Below, piece by piece: positions 16,620-25,269 of a DNA stretch of 64,000 bases. Within the stretch, counting starts at the first letter, position 1, and each line of letters starts with the position of its first letter. Source of the DNA: Microbacterium sp. SORGH_AS_0862 (lineage in GTDB: Bacteria; Actinomycetota; Actinomycetes; Actinomycetales; Microbacteriaceae); contig NZ_JAUTAY010000001.1 in NCBI RefSeq assembly GCF_030818795.1, forward strand, positions 2,666,001 to 2,730,000, written 5' to 3'. The notes below the pieces were generated by a model. The model saw only the letters and a list, made by a program, of their open reading frames with translations. It was not told the origin of the DNA and ran no database searches. A program made the position numbers and the translations under genes.

Positions 16620-17516
16620 ATGCAACTCGACCTCAACCTTCTTCGCCCGCTCCACGCGCTGTTGCAGGAGCAGAGCGTCACACGCGCCGCTGCGGCGCTT
16701 GGGTTGTCTCAGCCGGCGTGCAGTGCTGCACTCGGTCGGTTACGACGTCACTTCGACGATCCGCTTCTCGTCCGAGTGCGCGGTCGCGGCACCCAGTTGA
16801 CGCCGCTGGCGCGACGCCTTCGGGGCACGGTTGCAGCGCTCATGAACGACATCGACGCGGTCGCGGGAGCATCGAGCTCCTTCGACCCCGCCACCAGCGA
16901 CCGCGAGTTCACGATCCTGGTGTCGGATGCCGAGGCCGAGGTGATCGCTCCGGCATTGATCCAACGGCTACGCCTCGAGGCGCCTCATGCTCGCCTTCGT
17001 CTCGAGGCGCCCTCCAGCGCCATGCAGCCGACGCTCCGTGAGCAACTCAGCCGCCACGATCTGGTTGTCCTCCCGGAGCCGGCGCTTCCGGAGGGCGTGC
17101 CCACTCTCACCCTCTACGAAGAGCGGTGGGCCTACGTGGTCTCCCTCGACGACGATCTTCGCGAACCCGTGGATCCGGCCTATCTCGCTCGTCGCAGCTG
17201 GGCGGCTTGCTACGACATCATCAACGCGCCGTGGTCGCCCGCCCGGCTGATCGAGCGCAGCGGCATGGAAGAGATCCTCGTGGTCCGCACCGACAGCTTC
17301 CTCCAACTGTTCGCGGTCGTCGAGAGCGGAGGCCTGACTGCGCTGGTGCCGGCGCGGCTTGCGATCAAGCGCTGCGCGGCCAACGCCACGAGGTGGGTGC
17401 CGGTGCCGGAACAGATCGCCCCGTCGTTTCGTATCTGCGCTGCGTGGAGTCCGCTTCACACGCTCGATCCGGCTCATCGATGGCTTCGTGAGCTGGTCGC
17501 ATCGGTCGTCGCCTGA
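16620..17516 (+). CDS. LysR-family transcriptional regulator (NodD-like branch)
   Basis: A 298-residue protein. The opening MQLDLNLLRPLHALLQEQSV and the HTH ALGLSQPACSAALGRLRRHF are those of the LysR branch that includes NodD and PcpR. The inducer-binding domain follows (DREFTILVSDAEAEV, and a C-terminal FRICAAWSPLHTLDPAHRW). It is divergent from the hydrolase-MFS pair and probably activates it in response to its substrate. Confidence 0.9.
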   Translation: MQLDLNLLRPLHALLQEQSVTRAAAALGLSQPACSAALGRLRRHFDDPLLVRVRGRGTQLTPLARRLRGTVAALMNDIDAVAGASSSFDPATSDREFTILVSDAEAEVIAPALIQRLRLEAPHARLRLEAPSSAMQPTLREQLSRHDLVVLPEPALPEGVPTLTLYEERWAYVVSLDDDLREPVDPAYLARRSWAACYDIINAPWSPARLIERSGMEEILVVRTDSFLQLFAVVESGGLTALVPARLAIKRCAANATRWVPVPEQIAPSFRICAAWSPLHTLDPAHRWLRELVASVVA

Positions 17517-17617
17517 GTCGCCGCGTCCGCCGAGGCGGGCATCGCTCCAGGCGCGCAATCGGTGTGGTTACGCCGACTTCGTGAGCCCGGACCCGATGGG
17601 AAGTCTCCGTCCGCGAC

Positions 17618-17655
17618 GAAACCCGATCGCCATCCGGCCGTTGTCGAATCGAAAC
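17618..17655 (+). promoter_or_regulatory. GAAAC repeats upstream of the nitrilase cluster
   Basis: GAAAC occurs at 17618-17622 and 17651-17655, 33 bp (three 11-bp steps) apart, just before the first cluster gene. TCGAAACACC at the second site recurs upstream of the fourth gene region (20,193). Actinobacterial GlnR boxes are built from GAAAC-type half-sites at 11-bp spacing. Assignment to GlnR is an inference. Confidence 0.35.
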
Positions 17656-17678
17656 ACCGCGCCGATCTACTGGAAAGC

Positions 17679-18773
17679 ATGGAGAACGTTTCAGCGCTCG
17701 CACCGGCCCAACACGACCGCGTATCGACGCGCGTCAGTCTAGCCCTGCTCGGTGTCCGCAGCGACGCGCCCGTGCGTCGCGCCGGCGGAGCCGGCCCCAG
17801 CGATGACGGCCATTTCATCGTCGACGGCGAAGGGGCCGCCATCCCGTTGAATCCGAAGAGTCCGTATGTCATCACGGCAACCGGTCGGCTCACCCGCGAC
17901 GGCGCCGACCTCGGATTCGATGTCGCGCCGGTCGCGCGCCCTCGGTTCTACGATCTGCAGACCGACGAGGGCGTTGCCTACGACAAGATCGCGAAGCTGC
18001 ATGGCAAGAACGTTCTCGCGACCACGGTCGTGCAGACGTGCGTGCGATACGACGAGAGCGAACGCTGTCGATTCTGCGCGATCGAGGCCTCTCTCGCCGC
18101 CGGCACGACCATCGCAGTGAAGACGCCGGCGATGCTCGCCGAGGTAGCCGAAGCTGCGGTGAGGCTCGACGGCGTCACTCACATGGTCATGACCACCGGC
18201 ACCTCCAACGGGTGGGATCGGGGTGCGAAACACCTGGCCCGGTGCGTGCGCGCGGTGAAGGCGGCGGTGCCGCAACTCGAGATCCAGGTGCAGTGCGAGC
18301 CGCCCGCCGACCTCCAGGCCATCACTGATCTGTACGGCGCCGGCGCCCGGTCCATCGGCATCCATGTCGAGTCCATGGATGACGAGGTGCGCCGACGGTG
18401 GATGCCGGGCAAGTCCCGCGTGAGCATGGACGAGTATCGCGCCGCGTGGCGCGAGGCTGTGCGGGTGTTCGGCTGGAACCAGGTGTCGACCTACCTGATC
18501 GTCGGGATGGGGGAGGACCCAGATGAGGCGGTCGAGGGAGCGCGCGAGTTGATTGAGATGGGCGTCTACCCGTTCGTCGTGCCGTTCCGCCCGCTGAAGG
18601 GCACGCTCGCCACCGACGTCGACAAGGTTCCGGCGCCGCACCGCGCGGTCGTCGACGACATCACCTCGCGGGTCGCGAAGCTGCTGCACGCGGCCGGTAT
18701 GCGCGGCGAGGATCAGAAGGCCGGCTGTGCCGCGTGCGGGGCGTGCAGCATCCTCAAGACGGCGGGCGCATGA
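17679..18773 (+). CDS. Radical SAM protein, MSMEG_0568 family (NitD-like)
   Basis: A 364-residue protein. The radical SAM cluster is unusual: TCVRYDESERCRFC gives a Cx8CxxC spacing, not CxxxCxxC. A C-terminal GCAACGAC (CxxCxxC) probably binds a second metal centre. The family is the fixed partner of the sll0784-type nitrilase and the GNAT/AIR proteins in 'nitrogen starvation' clusters. The reaction has not been established to my knowledge. The start at 17679 is preceded by GGAAA. The stop overlaps the next ATG (ATGA), so the genes are translationally coupled. Confidence 0.88.
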   Translation: MENVSALAPAQHDRVSTRVSLALLGVRSDAPVRRAGGAGPSDDGHFIVDGEGAAIPLNPKSPYVITATGRLTRDGADLGFDVAPVARPRFYDLQTDEGVAYDKIAKLHGKNVLATTVVQTCVRYDESERCRFCAIEASLAAGTTIAVKTPAMLAEVAEAAVRLDGVTHMVMTTGTSNGWDRGAKHLARCVRAVKAAVPQLEIQVQCEPPADLQAITDLYGAGARSIGIHVESMDDEVRRRWMPGKSRVSMDEYRAAWREAVRVFGWNQVSTYLIVGMGEDPDEAVEGARELIEMGVYPFVVPFRPLKGTLATDVDKVPAPHRAVVDDITSRVAKLLHAAGMRGEDQKAGCAACGACSILKTAGA

Positions 18774-20164
18774 TGTTCGACGTGCCGGTGTTGACCGGCA
18801 CACCCCGCACGCAGGAGGCGCCCGCGTGGGTGATCCGGGTGGCCGATGCGGCGGACCTCGCCGCGTACCGCGCGATTCGGCGCGACGTCTTCGTCGACGA
18901 GCAGGGGCTTTTCGCCGGCACGGATCACGACGACATCGACGACGACCCCCGCACCGTGGTGCTCGTCGCGGCGACCGCCACAGGTGACGTGCTCGGCGGG
19001 GTGCGGTTTGCCCCCGCCACCGCACGCGACATCGGCTGGTGGACGGGCGGCCGACTGGTCGTGCGTCGCGGCGCTCGGCACGCGGGCGGGATCGGTTCCG
19101 CTCTCGTTCGCGAAGCGTGTCGCGAGGCGGTGAGCCGCGGCGTGCTGCGCTTCGACGCCACGGTGCAGGAGCGCAACGAGCCCCTCTTCCGCCACCTCGG
19201 ATGGGTGCGTTGGGGCGAGACCTCGATCGGCGGTACTCCCCACGTGCGGATGCGCTGGCCCATCGACCGCATCGTCGAGCTCGTAGGGGCGATGAAGCTC
19301 CCCCTCGGCGACGTGCTCGCCGGCATCCGCGACGACCATCCCGACGCCCTCGGCGGCGACGGCTGGGTGGGCGACGACGGGGCGCCGGTGTCGGGCACCG
19401 ACGTCGTGGTCGCCACCGACGCGATCCTCCCCGCCCTCATCGACAAAGACCCCGAGTGGGCCGGGTGGTGTGGGGTGCTGGTGAACGTCAACGACCTGTC
19501 GGCGATGGGCGCGCGGGCGGTGGGGCTGATGGATGCCGTGTCGGCGCCCACCCCGTCGGCGGTCCGCCGCATCGTGTCGGGGTTGCGCAGCGCCGCGGTC
19601 GCGTGGGATGTGCCGATCCTGGGCGGGCACACGCAGGTACGCGGGGCGGCGTCGCTGGCTGTGACAGCGCTCGGGCGAACGTCCGCGCCGATCCCCGGAG
19701 GCGGCGGGCGGGCCGGGCACCGGCTCGGGCTGACCGTCGACCTGCACGGCCGCTGGCGTCGCGGCTTCGAGGGCCGCCAGTGGGACTCGACCTCCACCCG
19801 GACGGGGGAGGAGCTGCGGCACCTGGCGGGGCTCCTCGCTGCGCACCGGCCCGCTGCGGCGAAAGACGTCAGCATGGCCGGCATCGTCGGCACGACGGCG
19901 ATGCTCGCCGAGGCCTCCGGCACCGGCGCGCGCATCGACGTGGCCGACATACCCGCGCCGCCCGACGTCGCCTTCGGCGACTGGCTCACCTGCTTCCCTG
20001 GGTACGGCATGCTCACGGCCGAGGCGCTCGAGATCCCCTCGCCGCTCGCGCACTCGGCCACGATCGGTCAACTGAGCGCCGAGCCCGGCGTCGTGCTGAG
20101 GTGGCCCGACGGCGTCGAGACCCGTGCGCTCGACACGGATGCCACCGGCCTCGGCCAGGCGTAA
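18770..20164 (+). CDS. GNAT acetyltransferase-AIR synthase fusion, MSMEG_0567/sll0786-sll0787 type
   Basis: A 464-residue two-domain protein. Residues about 22-160 form a GNAT domain (YRAIRRDVFVDEQGLF, LVVRRGARHAGGIGSALVRE, HLGWVRWGETSIGG). Residues about 175-450 resemble AIR synthase/PurM, with metal- and ATP-site segments VNVNDLSAMGARAVGLMD and PILGGHTQVRGAASLAVTA, then AKDVSMAGIVGTTAML. In cyanobacteria these are separate proteins (sll0786, sll0787); in M. smegmatis they are fused as here. The substrate is not known. The last residues (VLRWPDGVETRALD) share RWPDGVE with the small MSMEG_0570 protein encoded downstream. Confidence 0.88.
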   Translation: MMFDVPVLTGTPRTQEAPAWVIRVADAADLAAYRAIRRDVFVDEQGLFAGTDHDDIDDDPRTVVLVAATATGDVLGGVRFAPATARDIGWWTGGRLVVRRGARHAGGIGSALVREACREAVSRGVLRFDATVQERNEPLFRHLGWVRWGETSIGGTPHVRMRWPIDRIVELVGAMKLPLGDVLAGIRDDHPDALGGDGWVGDDGAPVSGTDVVVATDAILPALIDKDPEWAGWCGVLVNVNDLSAMGARAVGLMDAVSAPTPSAVRRIVSGLRSAAVAWDVPILGGHTQVRGAASLAVTALGRTSAPIPGGGGRAGHRLGLTVDLHGRWRRGFEGRQWDSTSTRTGEELRHLAGLLAAHRPAAAKDVSMAGIVGTTAMLAEASGTGARIDVADIPAPPDVAFGDWLTCFPGYGMLTAEALEIPSPLAHSATIGQLSAEPGVVLRWPDGVETRALDTDATGLGQA

Positions 20165-20182
20165 CGCTACCTCTTTCCGAAC

Positions 20183-20198
20183 GAAACCAATTCGAAAC
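20183..20198 (+). promoter_or_regulatory. GAAAC-N6-GAAAC direct repeat in the internal gap of the cluster
   Basis: GAAACCAATTCGAAAC places two GAAAC pentamers exactly 11 bp apart, in the only sizeable gap (101 nt) of the cluster. The spacing fits half of a GlnR box. It may mark an internal nitrogen-controlled promoter (inference). Confidence 0.4.
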
Positions 20199-20265
20199 AC
20201 CAAGCCGCGAACCTGTTAGCAGACACCCGCTCGACCCCCGTTCCACCGACGCGAAGGACACCACC

Positions 20266-20793
20266 ATGACCACCGACATCGATGCCCAGATCGCAGAGAA
20301 CATCGCCAAGTCCCTCGGCGAGGTCCCGCACCCCTCGCTCCCCAAAGGCAGCAACATCTACGGCTCGACGAAGCTCTTCCCTGACTTCCAGGCGGAGGAC
20401 GGCGAGACGTACTTCACTCTCATCCACGGCATCCCTCACGAGTCCTCGGTGAGCTTCGTCGCGATCCTGCAGGCCACCCGTGCCCTGCGTAAGGGCTTCG
20501 AGTCCGCGATCTACCTCTACGGTCCTGGCACGCTCGCGGCGACGGCCAACCGCGGCTTCCCCACCACGGGCGACGCCGGATTCCCGGGCGAACTCAACAT
20601 GAACAACTCGCTCGAGACGTTCATCAAGGAGGGCGGCACTGTCTACTGCTGCCGCTTCGGCCTGGCACTGCACGGCATCCGCGAGGAGGACCTCATCGAG
20701 GGCGTCATCCCCGCGCATCCGCTCGACGTGCAGGACGCGCTGATCTACTACGCGCGCAAGGGCGCGATCATCAACTCCACCTACAACCTCTGA
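20266..20793 (+). CDS. MSMEG_0572/sll0783 family nitrogen starvation response protein (NitB-like)
   Basis: A 175-residue protein with no known catalytic fold assigned. It belongs to the conserved family always found with the sll0784-type nitrilase. Features include a central YFTLIHGIPHESSVSFVAIL segment, IYLYGPGTLAATANRGFP, and VYCCRFGLALHGI with adjacent Cys residues. A GAAGGA ribosome site lies upstream of the ATG at 20266. The nitrilase gene follows after 8 nt. Confidence 0.85.
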   Translation: MTTDIDAQIAENIAKSLGEVPHPSLPKGSNIYGSTKLFPDFQAEDGETYFTLIHGIPHESSVSFVAILQATRALRKGFESAIYLYGPGTLAATANRGFPTTGDAGFPGELNMNNSLETFIKEGGTVYCCRFGLALHGIREEDLIEGVIPAHPLDVQDALIYYARKGAIINSTYNL

Positions 20794-20801
20794 GGCCGAG
20801 C

Positions 20802-21704
20802 ATGACGATGAAAGTGGCATCCGTCTCGGCGAACTTCACCCGGGACCTGGAGCAGAACTACGCCCTCATCGCCGACCTGCTGGCGCAAGCCCGCGCCGAA
20901 GGGGTGACCTTCGTGGCATTCCCCGAGGCGGCCATCGGGGGATACCTGTCGTCGCTGGGAAACCACGGCGACACAGTGAAGACCACGAAGCGCTCGATGC
21001 CGCCGGCCATCCGGCTGGACGGCCCCGAGATCGCGCGCGTGCAGGAGCTCGTCGGCGACATGGTCGTGACGATCGGCTTCTGCGAACTGGCCGACGACGG
21101 TGAGACGCGGTACAACGCCGCGGTCTGCCTGGACGGCGAGAACATCTACGGCTCGTACCGCAAGGTGCACCAGCCGCTGGGCGAGAACATGTCGTACTCG
21201 GCCGGCGACACCTATCGCGCCTTCGACACCCCCGTCGGACGCGTGGGCATGCAGATCTGCTACGACAAGGCGTTCCCCGAGGCCGCGCGCATGCTCGCCC
21301 TCGACGGTGCCGAGATCGTGGTGAGCATGTCGGCGTGGCCCGCGGCGCGCACCGCGACCGCCGAGAACCTGCAGGACGACCGATGGACCTACCGGTTCAA
21401 CCAGTTCGACATCGCGCGGGCCCTCGACAACCAGGTGTTCTGGATGGCATCCAACCAGTCCGGCACGTTCGGATCGCTCCGCTACGTCGGCAACGCCAAG
21501 GTGGTCGACCCGGGCGGCAACATCCTCGCGACGACCTTGCTCGGCACCGGGCTCGCCATCGCCGAGATCGACGTCGAGGAGACGTTCCGGACGATGCGCG
21601 GGGGCATGTTCCACCTGCGCGACCGTCGACCCGACGTGTACGGCCCGGTCACCGAGACGGCCGGGGAACACGTCGAGGGATGGAAGGAGCTGGCCCGTGC
21701 CTGA
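20802..21704 (+). CDS. Nitrilase, sll0784 (Nit1) family, catalytic triad intact
   Basis: A 300-residue carbon-nitrogen hydrolase. The triad is visible: Glu in AFPEAAIGGY, Lys in YRKVHQPLGE, and Cys in GMQICYDKAFPEAARM. The family hydrolyses nitriles to acid plus ammonia. Related Nit1C clusters have been linked to cyanide use as nitrogen source in Pseudomonas; the natural substrate here is unknown. The ATG at 20802 is followed by a second at 20808. The stop overlaps the next gene by 8 nt. Confidence 0.93.
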   Translation: MTMKVASVSANFTRDLEQNYALIADLLAQARAEGVTFVAFPEAAIGGYLSSLGNHGDTVKTTKRSMPPAIRLDGPEIARVQELVGDMVVTIGFCELADDGETRYNAAVCLDGENIYGSYRKVHQPLGENMSYSAGDTYRAFDTPVGRVGMQICYDKAFPEAARMLALDGAEIVVSMSAWPAARTATAENLQDDRWTYRFNQFDIARALDNQVFWMASNQSGTFGSLRYVGNAKVVDPGGNILATTLLGTGLAIAEIDVEETFRTMRGGMFHLRDRRPDVYGPVTETAGEHVEGWKELARA

Positions 21705-21996
21705 GATGCGTTTCGCGGTGCGCTGGCCCGACGGTGTCGAGTCCTCGCACTACTCGCCGAGCCTCGTGATGCACGACTACCTCTCCACGGGGAGCAGCTA
21801 CGACGTCGCCGATTTCGTCGCGCGATCGAGTGAGGCCCTGGATGCCGCGGGCGAACGCGTGCGGGCCGCCTACGGCTTCGCATGCACCTCGGCCATGGCA
21901 TCTCGTGACGAGATCGTGCGGTCGGCGGCTGCCTACGACGGCGGCGAGGTCACCGTGCTGCTCATGGAGCCTCCCCTCCCGGTGGGTGCGTCATGA
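21697..21996 (+). CDS. MSMEG_0570 family nitrogen starvation response protein (NitG-like)
   Basis: A 99-residue protein starting at GTG 21697, inside the end of the nitrilase gene. It begins MRFAVRWPDGVESSHYSPS and continues with a helical region (VADFVARSSEALDAAGERVR). It has no catalytic motif, and its size and position identify it as the small conserved partner of these clusters. A binding or scaffold role is only a guess. It ends in an ATGA overlap with the oxidoreductase gene. Confidence 0.82.
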   Translation: MPEMRFAVRWPDGVESSHYSPSLVMHDYLSTGSSYDVADFVARSSEALDAAGERVRAAYGFACTSAMASRDEIVRSAAAYDGGEVTVLLMEPPLPVGAS

Positions 21997-23249
21997 TCGC
22001 CGTCGACCTGCAGCCGGGCGACCACTACTCCGCGGTCATCGTCGGCGGCGGCCAGGCGGGCCTCTCGGTCAGCTGGCACCTCGCGCAGGCGGGCGTGCGG
22101 CACGTCGTGATCGAGCGGGACTCCGCGGGGCACGAGTGGCGCGACGGCCGGTGGGACAACTTCACCCTCGTGACCCCCAACTGGCACTGCCGGCTTCCCG
22201 GTTACGCCTACGACGGCCCCGACCCCGACGGGTTCATGACTCGCGACGAGGTCTACGCCTGGGTGCGCGGCTACGCCGACACGTTCGGCGCTCCGATCGC
22301 CGCGGGCGTGGAGGTGCGGCGGGTCGACCGTCGCGACGACGGCGTGTTCGTCGTGCAGACCAGCGCGGGCGAGATCACCGCGGATGCCGTCACCTCGGCG
22401 ACCGGGGGCTATCACCGCCCCATCACGCCGTCGTGGGCCGACGACCTGCCCGAGCGCATCGTGCAGATGCACTCGCACCACTACCGCAATGCGGGACAGC
22501 TCCCGGGTTCGGTGCTCGTGGTGGGGACGGGGCAGTCGGGCACGCAGATCGCCGAGGACCTCCACCTCGAGGGGCGCCAGGTGCACCTCGCCGTGGGGCG
22601 CGCGCCGCGCGTGGCGCGGTTCTACCGCGGGCGGGACTGCATGACGTGGCTCGCCGACATGGGCGTCTACGACGTGCCGGTGGGTGAGCAGGCCGCCGCC
22701 AAACGCGCGGCGACCAACCACTACGTCACCGGGCGCGACGGCGGACGCGACATCGACCTCCGCCTCTTCGCGGCGCAGGGGATGGGCCTCCACGGACGGG
22801 CGATCGGCGTCGCCGACGGAAGCCTCGCGTTCGACGACAGCCTCACGGCCAACCTCGACCGGGCCGACTCAGTCGCCGAGTCGATCAAGAACGATATCGA
22901 CGCCTACATCGCCCGCGAGGGGATCGACGCTCCCGTCGAGGAGCGCTACCGGCCGGTGTGGACGCCGCCCGCGGGTCCCACGCAGCTCGACCTCGACGAG
23001 ATCGATGCCGTCGTCTGGGCGATCGGCTTCCGTGCGGACTGGTCGTGGCTCGGCGATCTCGACGTGCTCGATGCGAGCGGTCACCCGGCGCACGAGCGTG
23101 GAGTCACGGCGGTGCCCGGGTTCACGTTCGTGGGACTCCCATGGCTGCACACGTGGGGCTCGGGCCGTTTCCACGCGATCGCACGGGATGCCGAGCACGT
23201 CGCCACCTCGATCGTGGCGGGGTCGCGGAGCGTCCTCGCGGTGCGCTGA
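21993..23249 (+). CDS. FAD-dependent oxidoreductase, MSMEG_0569 family (NitH-like)
   Basis: A 418-residue flavoprotein of the flavin-containing monooxygenase type. The N-terminal FAD motif is AVIVGGGQAGLSVSWHL and the second dinucleotide motif is VLVVGTGQSGTQIAEDLHLE. The C-terminal AVVWAIGFRADWSWLG is an FMO-type conserved segment. It may oxygenate the nitrogen of a substrate made by the cluster, such as an amine or aldoxime precursor of a nitrile. This is an inference from family. It overlaps the preceding gene by 4 nt. Confidence 0.88.
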   Translation: MIAVDLQPGDHYSAVIVGGGQAGLSVSWHLAQAGVRHVVIERDSAGHEWRDGRWDNFTLVTPNWHCRLPGYAYDGPDPDGFMTRDEVYAWVRGYADTFGAPIAAGVEVRRVDRRDDGVFVVQTSAGEITADAVTSATGGYHRPITPSWADDLPERIVQMHSHHYRNAGQLPGSVLVVGTGQSGTQIAEDLHLEGRQVHLAVGRAPRVARFYRGRDCMTWLADMGVYDVPVGEQAAAKRAATNHYVTGRDGGRDIDLRLFAAQGMGLHGRAIGVADGSLAFDDSLTANLDRADSVAESIKNDIDAYIAREGIDAPVEERYRPVWTPPAGPTQLDLDEIDAVVWAIGFRADWSWLGDLDVLDASGHPAHERGVTAVPGFTFVGLPWLHTWGSGRFHAIARDAEHVATSIVAGSRSVLAVR

Positions 23250-23273
23250 ACGGCCACCGCGTACTCTCGGGGA

Positions 23274-24131
23274 ATGGCATCCGTCACGATGGCTGCGGTG
23301 GCGGCCCACTTCGGTCGCGACGTCGAGCGGACACTCGCGAAGCTCCCCGGCATCGTCGAGGACGCGCGTGACCGCGGCGTCGACCTCCTCGTCCTCCCGG
23401 ATGCCACGATCGGCGGCTACCTGCTCGACCTACACCACCCGGTGGAGGAGGGGGACGGCATCCCGCACTCCGTCGAGATCGACGGGCCCGAGGTCGCCGC
23501 GATCGTCGCCCTGGCGGGTGACATGACGGTGTGCTTCGGGATCGCGGAACGCGCGACCGAGGGCGGAGAGCAGTTGCGCTACAACTCGGCCGTGTGCGTG
23601 ACGGGTGACGGCGTGCTCGGGGTGCATCGCAAGGTGCACCTGCCGCTGGGCGAGTCGGAGGTCTACGCCGCCGGCGACGACTTCCGCGCATTCGACACCC
23701 CGGTCGGTCGCATCGGCATGCTGATCGACTTCGACAAGACCTTCCCCGAGGCGGCGCGGTCGGTCGCGCTCGACGGCGCCCAGGTCATCGCGTGCCTGAG
23801 CGCGTGGCCGGCAAGCGTGACCGACCGTTCCGACCGGATCCGCAACGACCGGCAGGCTCACCTGTTCGACCTGTACGACTGCGCCCGGGCAGCGGAGAAC
23901 CAGGTCTACCTCGTGTCGTCGAACCAGACCGGCGTGCTGGGCGGCCTGCGGTTCCTCGGGCAGGCGAAGGTCGTCGACCCCGCGGGCGAGATCGTCGCCA
24001 AGACCTGGGCGAAGGGCGGGCTCGCCGTCGCCGAGGCCGACGTCTCGACCGACATCGCTCGCGCGCGCCGTTCGCTCAACCACCTGGCACAGCGCGCGGA
24101 GCACGCCTACCGACTCACCGCTCCCGCCTGA
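23274..24131 (+). CDS. Nitrilase-like paralogue with catalytic Cys replaced by Asp
   Basis: A 285-residue protein that aligns along most of its length with the nitrilase 1.5 kb upstream, for example HRKVHLPLGE against YRKVHQPLGE and FDTPVGRIGM in both. The catalytic Cys segment ICYDKAFPEAAR is IDFDKTFPEAAR here, so Cys is Asp. The Glu of PEAAIGGY is Asp in PDATIGGY. Only the Lys is kept. It is unlikely to hydrolyse nitriles by the usual thioester route. A regulatory subunit of the active nitrilase, or a new chemistry, is possible. M. smegmatis has a carbon-nitrogen hydrolase gene (MSMEG_0566) in the same place. Reading frame and spacing indicate a functional gene. Confidence 0.88.
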   Translation: MASVTMAAVAAHFGRDVERTLAKLPGIVEDARDRGVDLLVLPDATIGGYLLDLHHPVEEGDGIPHSVEIDGPEVAAIVALAGDMTVCFGIAERATEGGEQLRYNSAVCVTGDGVLGVHRKVHLPLGESEVYAAGDDFRAFDTPVGRIGMLIDFDKTFPEAARSVALDGAQVIACLSAWPASVTDRSDRIRNDRQAHLFDLYDCARAAENQVYLVSSNQTGVLGGLRFLGQAKVVDPAGEIVAKTWAKGGLAVAEADVSTDIARARRSLNHLAQRAEHAYRLTAPA

Positions 24132-24165
24132 GCTCCGCGCCGCGGGGCACACGGAAAGGACCACC

Positions 24166-25269
24166 ATGCGCATCGCGCAGCTGACCTACTCCACGAAGCC
24201 CCGCGGCGGGGTCGTGCACACGCTCGCGCTCGCCGAGGCGCTCGCCGCACGCGGCCACGAGGTCGAGGTGTGGACGCTGGGGCGCGGCGACGACACCGCG
24301 TTCTTCCGTCCGGTCGACCCGCGCGTCCGCGTGCGCGTCGTGCCCTTCCCGCCGCGCGACGGCGAGGGCGTGGGGGAGCGCATCGAGCGCTCGATCGATC
24401 TGATGGGCGCGGCGCTGGACCCGGATGCCGACATCGTCCACGCGCAGGACTGCATCTCGGCGAACGCGGCGCTTCGTCGCGGCATCCCGGTCGTCCGAAC
24501 GATCCACCACCTCGACGCGTTCACGACGCCGCAGCTCGTGGCGTGCCACGACCGTGCGGTCGTCGAACCGGTGGCGCGACTGTGCGTCTCGCGGGCCGTC
24601 GCGCGCGAGGTCGAGGAGGGGTACGGCGTACGCCCCGAGGTGATCGCGAACGGGGTGGATGCCGAACGGTTCGCCGCCGCGGCCGAGGCACACGATGCCC
24701 GGGCGCAGTGGCGGACGGAGCTCGGCGCCTACGTCCTGGCCCTCGGGGGCATCGAGCCGCGCAAGGGCTCCCTCGACCTGCTCGAGGCCTACGCCCTCAC
24801 CCGCGACGAGCATCCCGATGTGCGCCTGGTGTTCGGCGGCGGCGAGACCCTGTTCGACTACCGCGAGTACCGGGACCGCTTCGAAGCGCGCGCGGCGGAG
24901 CTCGGCATCCGTCCGATCATCCTCGGGCCGGTCGACGACGCCGCGCTGCCGGCCCTCGTCGCCGAGGCCCGCGCGCTCGCATTCGTCTCGACCAAGGAAG
25001 GCTTCGGCCTGGCGGCGATGGAGGCGCTCGCCGCGGCCACGCCGGTGGTCGCGCGAGACCTGCCGGTGATCCGCGAGGTGTTCGGCGACGCGGTGCTCTA
25101 CGCGTCGACGCCATCCGAGATCGCAGCCCAGCTCGACGCGGTGCTGCGCGGACGGGCGTCGGTCGACACGGCCGCCGGGGTCGAGCTCGCCCGCGCCCAC
25201 ACCTGGGACCGCGCGGCGCGAACGCACGAGGAGTTCTACGCCCGCGTGCCGCTGGCGAGCCCGCGATGA
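24166..25269 (+). CDS. Glycosyltransferase family 4-type, MSMEG_0565 family
   Basis: A 367-residue GT-B enzyme. The N-terminal acceptor domain begins MRIAQLTYSTKPRGGVVHTLAL. The C-terminal nucleotide-sugar domain has LALGGIEPRKGSLDLLEAY and the donor-site motif VSTKEGFGLAAMEALAAATPVV, a version of the EX7E motif. It should transfer a sugar to a product or carrier of the cluster, or to a lipid. A ribosome site (GGAAAGG) precedes the ATG. The stop overlaps the next start (ATGA). Confidence 0.88.
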   Translation: MRIAQLTYSTKPRGGVVHTLALAEALAARGHEVEVWTLGRGDDTAFFRPVDPRVRVRVVPFPPRDGEGVGERIERSIDLMGAALDPDADIVHAQDCISANAALRRGIPVVRTIHHLDAFTTPQLVACHDRAVVEPVARLCVSRAVAREVEEGYGVRPEVIANGVDAERFAAAAEAHDARAQWRTELGAYVLALGGIEPRKGSLDLLEAYALTRDEHPDVRLVFGGGETLFDYREYRDRFEARAAELGIRPIILGPVDDAALPALVAEARALAFVSTKEGFGLAAMEALAAATPVVARDLPVIREVFGDAVLYASTPSEIAAQLDAVLRGRASVDTAAGVELARAHTWDRAARTHEEFYARVPLASPR

